From assembly GCA_016285215.1 (NCBI GenBank), contig JAEEQI010000013.1, positions 1 through 23,575 of the forward strand: a stretch of DNA of 23,575 bases, in the 5' to 3' direction. The stretch comes from Bacteroidales bacterium (GTDB lineage Bacteria > Bacteroidota > Bacteroidia > Bacteroidales > UBA932). Position numbers and translations under genes: made by a program. The notes under the pieces were generated by a model. The model made no database searches, was not told the origin of the DNA, and was given only the letters and a program-made list of their open reading frames with translations. Of the stretch, positions 20,529 through 23,575 are shown one piece after another (the stretch's first letter is position 1; the number at the start of each line of letters is the position of its first letter).

Positions 20529-21377
20529 ATGAATACAATTTGGATAGTACTCCCTATTCTTACCGTCTTGATGTTTGACCTGGGCTTGACGCTCAAACTC
20601 AAGGATTTCTATATGGTAGTCACCCGCCCCAAGGCCTTTTTCGTGGCCCTTACGGGACAGATTATCCTGCTTCCTCTCATAGCACTGGGACTGGGTTATG
20701 TGTTTAACCTGACGCCGGTCTTTTTCATCGGCCTTATGCTCATTGCGTGCTCTCCGGGCGGCAGCTCTTCCAATATCTTTTCCAAGCTGGCCGGCGGAGA
20801 CGTAGCCCTTTCCGTCACCCTCACGGCTATGAGCAGCCTCATTACGCTCATTACCCTCCCCATCTTTATGGGCTGGGTCACCGCCGCTTCGGGCGCCCAG
20901 GTGGGCATTACCCTTCCGGTGGGCAACCTCCTCAAGCAGAATCTCCTGCTGATGCTGCTTCCCGTAGTCATCGGCCTTGTTATCAATTATTTCTGGGGCA
21001 ACGCCGCCAAGGCCATCGATAAAGTGCTGTCCAAGGCCGCTTTCCCGGCCCTGATGCTGCTGGTAACCGTATTCTTTGCCCAGCATTACCGCACCATCTT
21101 TGCCAATCTGGGCCGCGTGGGCCTCTGCGTCACCGCCCTCATCCTGCTGGCCATTGGCTGCGCTTCCGGACTGTCCCGCCTCTTCCACATCACCGGCCGC
21201 GAGCGCCGCACCGTGAACATTGAGGTGGGTATGCAGAACGCCGCCCAGGCCATTGCACTGGCCACCAGCCCCTTCGTATTTGCCAATCAGGAGATGGCCA
21301 TTCCCGCCATCCTCTACTCCCTAATGATGAACGTAGTGCTGCTCACCTATGTAGCCGTGGTCAAAAACAAGAAATGA
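20529..21377 (+). CDS. Bile acid:sodium symporter family (SBF/BASS) transporter
   Basis: A 282-residue inner-membrane protein with about nine hydrophobic segments, matching the BASS/SBF family of sodium-coupled organic anion carriers. Diagnostic stretches are ACSPGGSSSNIFSKLAGGD (73-91), with the crossover helix, and IEVGMQNAAQAIALA (231-245), with Glu232 and Gln236 equivalent to the Na2-site residues of ASBT homologues. Bacterial members carry bile acids, pantoate, pyruvate-type acids or other anions; the ligand is not readable here. The stop overlaps the next gene's start by 4 nt (ATGA), so translation is coupled to the NhaC antiporter. Such coupling suggests that sodium entering with the solute is pumped out by the partner. 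Confidence 0.9.
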   Translation: MNTIWIVLPILTVLMFDLGLTLKLKDFYMVVTRPKAFFVALTGQIILLPLIALGLGYVFNLTPVFFIGLMLIACSPGGSSSNIFSKLAGGDVALSVTLTAMSSLITLITLPIFMGWVTAASGAQVGITLPVGNLLKQNLLLMLLPVVIGLVINYFWGNAAKAIDKVLSKAAFPALMLLVTVFFAQHYRTIFANLGRVGLCVTALILLAIGCASGLSRLFHITGRERRTVNIEVGMQNAAQAIALATSPFVFANQEMAIPAILYSLMMNVVLLTYVAVVKNKK

Positions 21378-22819
21378 ACGCAAACAAACGAACGCTCATA
21401 GCACTCATCCCCCTGGGAGTGCTCATCTTCCTCCTGGCTCTGGACATTTACATCTTCGGGGCCAATTCCATCCTGGGTGCTTCTCAGGTAGCTCTGCTTG
21501 TTTCGGCCGGCGTAAGCATTGCGCTGTCCATCTGGCTGTACAAAACGCCCTGGAAGGCCTTTGAAGAGGCCATCAAGGGCAACATCGGAGAGGTTTCCAA
21601 CGCCATCCTCATCCTCTTCCTCATTGGCGCCATTTCCGGCACCTGGACTATGAGCGGCGTGGTTCCCGCCTTCATTTATTACGGCGTGCAGATTATCCAT
21701 CCCAAGGTATTCCTGTTCACCGCCTGCGTGCTGTGCGCCCTGGTTTCCCTAATGACGGGTTCCTCCTGGACCACCATAGCCACGGTAGGCGTGGCCCTTC
21801 TGGGCATAGGAAAGGCCGAAGGCTTCTCCGACGCAATGACCGCCGGCGCCATCATCTCCGGCGCCTACTTCGGAGACAAGATCTCTCCCCTGTCGGATAC
21901 CACCGTGCTGGCTTCTTCCATCAACCGGGTAGAACTCTTTACGCACATCCGCTATATGATGTTCACCACGGTGCCGTCCATCACCATCACGCTCATTGTG
22001 TTTGCGGTGCTGGGCTTCACCCACGGCGGTCCTGCCGGTGGTGAGATGGATGTTTACTCTACCCTCCTGGCCAATAAGTTCCATATCACGCCCTGGCTTA
22101 TGCTGGTGCCCGCTTTTACGGCCTATCTCATTTGGAAGAGAAGACCGGCCATTATGGTATTGGCTCTCTCCTCCCTGGCCGCCGCTGCCGCCGCCATCAT
22201 CCTTCAGCCGGACATTGTCAAAGGCATTGGTTCGGCCGTAACGGAAGGCACCAAGGCCAAGATCTACTTTGCAGGCGTGGTGGAAATGATTTACAATTCA
22301 GTTTCACTGGAAACGGGCAATCCCGACGTGAACCAGCTGGTCTCCAGCCGAGGTATGCTGGGTATGCTCAACACGGTCTATCTCATCCTCTGCGCTATGT
22401 GCTTCGGCGCCAGTCTCAAGGCCAGCGGAATGATCCAGGACCTTTCCCGCCTTCTGGTGCCCTTTGCCAAGGGCCGAACGGGCCTGGTAGCCTCCACGGT
22501 CTTCACGGGAGCCAGCCTGAACGGAATTGTTTCGGACCAGTATCTGTCCATCATCCTTACCTCCAACCTGTACCGGGACACCTTTGAGAAACAAGGCTAT
22601 GAGAACCGGCTTCTGAGCCGCAGCGTGGAAGATTCGGCCACGGTCACCTCTCCCCTTTTCCCCTGGTCCAGCTGCGGTATGACCCAGGCAACCATCCTGT
22701 CCGTACCCACCCTTGTGTACGCACCCTTCTGCCTGTTCAACATCCTCTCGCCACTGATGTCTATCCTCGTGGCTATGATTGGCTGGAAGATTTACAAGCA
22801 CGAAAAGCCTGCGGAGTAA
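21374..22819 (+). CDS. nhaC: NhaC-family Na+/H+ antiporter
   Basis: A 481-residue inner-membrane protein with about eleven to twelve hydrophobic segments. NhaC markers are the first-repeat block LFLIGAISGTWTMSGVVP (81-98), TGSSWTTIATVGVALLGIG (128-146), and GAYFGDKISPLSDTTVLASS (163-182) with Asp168, Lys169 and Asp175 at the broken-helix site. The C-terminal repeat holds SCGMTQATILSVPTL. These antiporters expel sodium, or swap carboxylates in relatives such as the malate/lactate type. The start overlaps the SBF stop as ATGA. The last 47 nt overlap the opposing AraC-type gene. Whether it is a strict Na+/H+ or a substrate/Na+ exchanger cannot be told from sequence. Confidence 0.9.
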   Translation: MNANKRTLIALIPLGVLIFLLALDIYIFGANSILGASQVALLVSAGVSIALSIWLYKTPWKAFEEAIKGNIGEVSNAILILFLIGAISGTWTMSGVVPAFIYYGVQIIHPKVFLFTACVLCALVSLMTGSSWTTIATVGVALLGIGKAEGFSDAMTAGAIISGAYFGDKISPLSDTTVLASSINRVELFTHIRYMMFTTVPSITITLIVFAVLGFTHGGPAGGEMDVYSTLLANKFHITPWLMLVPAFTAYLIWKRRPAIMVLALSSLAAAAAAIILQPDIVKGIGSAVTEGTKAKIYFAGVVEMIYNSVSLETGNPDVNQLVSSRGMLGMLNTVYLILCAMCFGASLKASGMIQDLSRLLVPFAKGRTGLVASTVFTGASLNGIVSDQYLSIILTSNLYRDTFEKQGYENRLLSRSVEDSATVTSPLFPWSSCGMTQATILSVPTLVYAPFCLFNILSPLMSILVAMIGWKIYKHEKPAE

Positions 22820-23348
22820 GGCCCGTTTCGCGTTTGAAGAATTTCGTAAACGAGGCGTGGTCCGGGAAGTTCAGCTCCCGGGCCACTTCTTGTGTCTGGA
22901 GTTCCCTGGACAGAAGAAGGTCCTTCGCCTCCCTTATAACCTCAGCATTGACCCAAGCCATCACCGTCTGCCCGCTGGTCTTCTTGATCAGGGCACACAG
23001 ATAATGCGGCGTAAGTTGCAGCCGCCTGGCATAAAACCCAATGTTCCGCTCCTGCAGGGCGTGCTTCTGCACCAGCCTTCGGAACCTCGCCAGCGTCCTC
23101 TGCGCCTTGTTGGCCCCCTCCGGCACCCGGTCCTTCCACACCTGCTCCATCCGCCTCATCTCCGCGGCCATCTCCTGCGCCATCTGGGCCAACTCCTCCC
23201 ACGCCTGCCTTTCGGCCCTAGTGGAAGGCCCCTGCCACTCCATCACCTTCCCCTCATCTTCCATTTGCGCCAAAACCAGCCTCAGATCCCGGAAAGTCAT
23301 TACAATTTGACCCTCCGAAATGGGAAATATGCCCTTTTTCGCCTTCAT
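22773..23348 (-). CDS. AraC-type regulator lacking the usual N-terminal domain
   Basis: A 191-residue protein whose C-terminal half (about 85-185) is a standard AraC double helix-turn-helix domain: IGFYARRLQLTPHYLCALIKK, EVARELNFPDHASFTKFFKRETG and the closing LTPQAFR. The N-terminal half is short, helical and charged (AERQAWEELAQMAQEMAAEMRRMEQVW). The usual cupin-like ligand domain of about 150 residues is absent. The start at 23348 is chosen because a full promoter (TTG, 20 nt, TAGATTTG) ends 6 nt upstream. The frame is open to 23438, and the translation just upstream (IIVEFSCQFVRFIVDLRE) resembles the end of an AraC sensor domain, so this may be a remnant of a longer gene. The gene converges with nhaC, overlapping by 47 nt. 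Confidence 0.8.
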   Translation of the reverse strand: MKAKKGIFPISEGQIVMTFRDLRLVLAQMEDEGKVMEWQGPSTRAERQAWEELAQMAQEMAAEMRRMEQVWKDRVPEGANKAQRTLARFRRLVQKHALQERNIGFYARRLQLTPHYLCALIKKTSGQTVMAWVNAEVIREAKDLLLSRELQTQEVARELNFPDHASFTKFFKRETGLTPQAFRACKSSSQS

Positions 23349-23354
23349 TTCCCG

Positions 23355-23385
23355 CAAATCTACAATAAATCGTACAAATTGACAA
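23355..23385 (-). promoter_or_regulatory. Promoter of the AraC-type gene
   Basis: On the minus strand, TTG (23385-23383), a 20-nt spacer, then TAGATTTG (23362-23355), 6 nt before the ATG at 23348. Both boxes lie inside the upstream open frame. Confidence 0.6.
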
Positions 23386-23393
23386 GAAAATTC

Positions 23394-23442
23394 AACAATA
23401 ATCATATAATTATATCTAATAATCATAATAATTAACAATAAT
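23394..23442. repeat. AT-rich direct repeats upstream of the AraC-type gene
   Basis: AATAATCATA occurs at 23397-23406 and 23418-23427 (21 bp apart). AACAATAAT occurs at 23394-23402 and 23434-23442. They lie just upstream of the -33 box. The stretch is strongly AT-rich, so chance repetition is possible. Confidence 0.4.
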
Positions 23443-23507
23443 TTGATTTGAGATTGATGTATATTGAGAATTCGATGATAAGGACCGGCGGGGAGAAGAG
23501 ACAGGGC

Positions 23508-23574
23508 TCCGGGGACTACAAAGTTCCGGCGCTCCTGGCGCTATAATCCTCCGGAACTTCGTAATGCCCCCGGA
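23508..23574. repeat. GC-rich inverted repeat at the window edge
   Basis: AAGTTCCGG (23521-23529) and CCGGAACTT (23551-23559) are perfect inverted copies with a 21-nt spacer. Pairing continues outward imperfectly through CTCCGGGG near 23507-23514 and CCCCGGA at the right edge, with a 2-nt bulge. Base composition switches sharply from the AT-rich region before about 23480. Apart from this and the AT-rich repeats, 23349-23575 holds no supported gene. Confidence 0.55.
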
Positions 23575-23575
23575 A

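Noticed and set aside
22779..23435. A 218-codon plus-strand frame opposite the AraC-type gene
   Set aside because: Pro/Leu/His-rich translation typical of an antisense frame; no domain.
1..23575. CRISPR array, tRNA, rRNA, integrase or transposase
   Set aside because: No regularly spaced long repeats, no tRNA-like folds and no recombinase motifs were seen in any gap or frame.

Overview
The window is a 23.6-kb piece of a Bacteroidota chromosome, most likely a gut-type Bacteroidales. Three things point there. Promoters follow the Bacteroidota TTG / TAnnTTTG pattern. Start codons have little or no Shine-Dalgarno sequence. Many short lipoproteins and lineage-typical families (calycin-like lipoprotein, DUF4491, Y_phosphatase3, TIGR02172-type phosphotransferases) are present. 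Coding density is very high; I see no tRNA, rRNA, CRISPR array, transposase or phage structural gene. All names come from reading motifs, not from a database search.

Layout. 1-910 (-): two envelope redox lipoproteins, a glutathione peroxidase and the start of a nitroreductase. 974-2810 (+): a DUF3089 alpha/beta-hydrolase lipoprotein and an EamA transporter. 2811-3239 (-): an unknown lipoprotein. 3280-7201: five genes of phosphoryl chemistry in two convergent units. The (+) unit is a low-molecular-weight tyrosine phosphatase followed by a kinase-like phosphotransferase. The (-) unit is a kinase, an exported tyrosine phosphatase and a kinase. 7313-8717 (+): a ZIP metal transporter and an unknown secreted protein. 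8714-15235 (-): a histidine acid phosphatase, a calycin-like lipoprotein with a TonB-dependent receptor and DUF4491, then DUF1295 coupled to a YqhD-type alcohol dehydrogenase. 15297-16301 (+): a GH5 glycosidase lipoprotein. 16270-18593 (-): a phospholipase D-type lipoprotein coupled to a YghZ-type aldo-keto reductase. 18702-19118 (+): a macro-like protein of unknown role. 19124-20457 (-): RidA and a second EamA transporter. 20529-22819 (+): a bile-acid/Na+ symporter-family protein coupled to an NhaC antiporter. 22773-23348 (-): a short AraC-type regulator lacking the usual N-terminal sensor domain, preceded by an AT-rich regulatory region and a GC-rich hairpin at the window edge.

Working together. 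The strongest candidate for an undescribed system is 3280-7201, where three paralogous kinase-fold proteins are interleaved with two unrelated tyrosine-phosphatase families. The SBF-NhaC pair is a plausible sodium-cycling module. The redox genes (GPX, nitroreductase, YqhD, YghZ, RidA) fit electrophile and carbonyl stress, but they lie in separate transcription units.

Regulation. Seven promoters show both boxes at a 20-21-nt spacing. Predicted leader lengths fall into near-leaderless and roughly 15-27-nt groups. All six convergent junctions abut within 5 nt or overlap, leaving no room for intergenic terminators.
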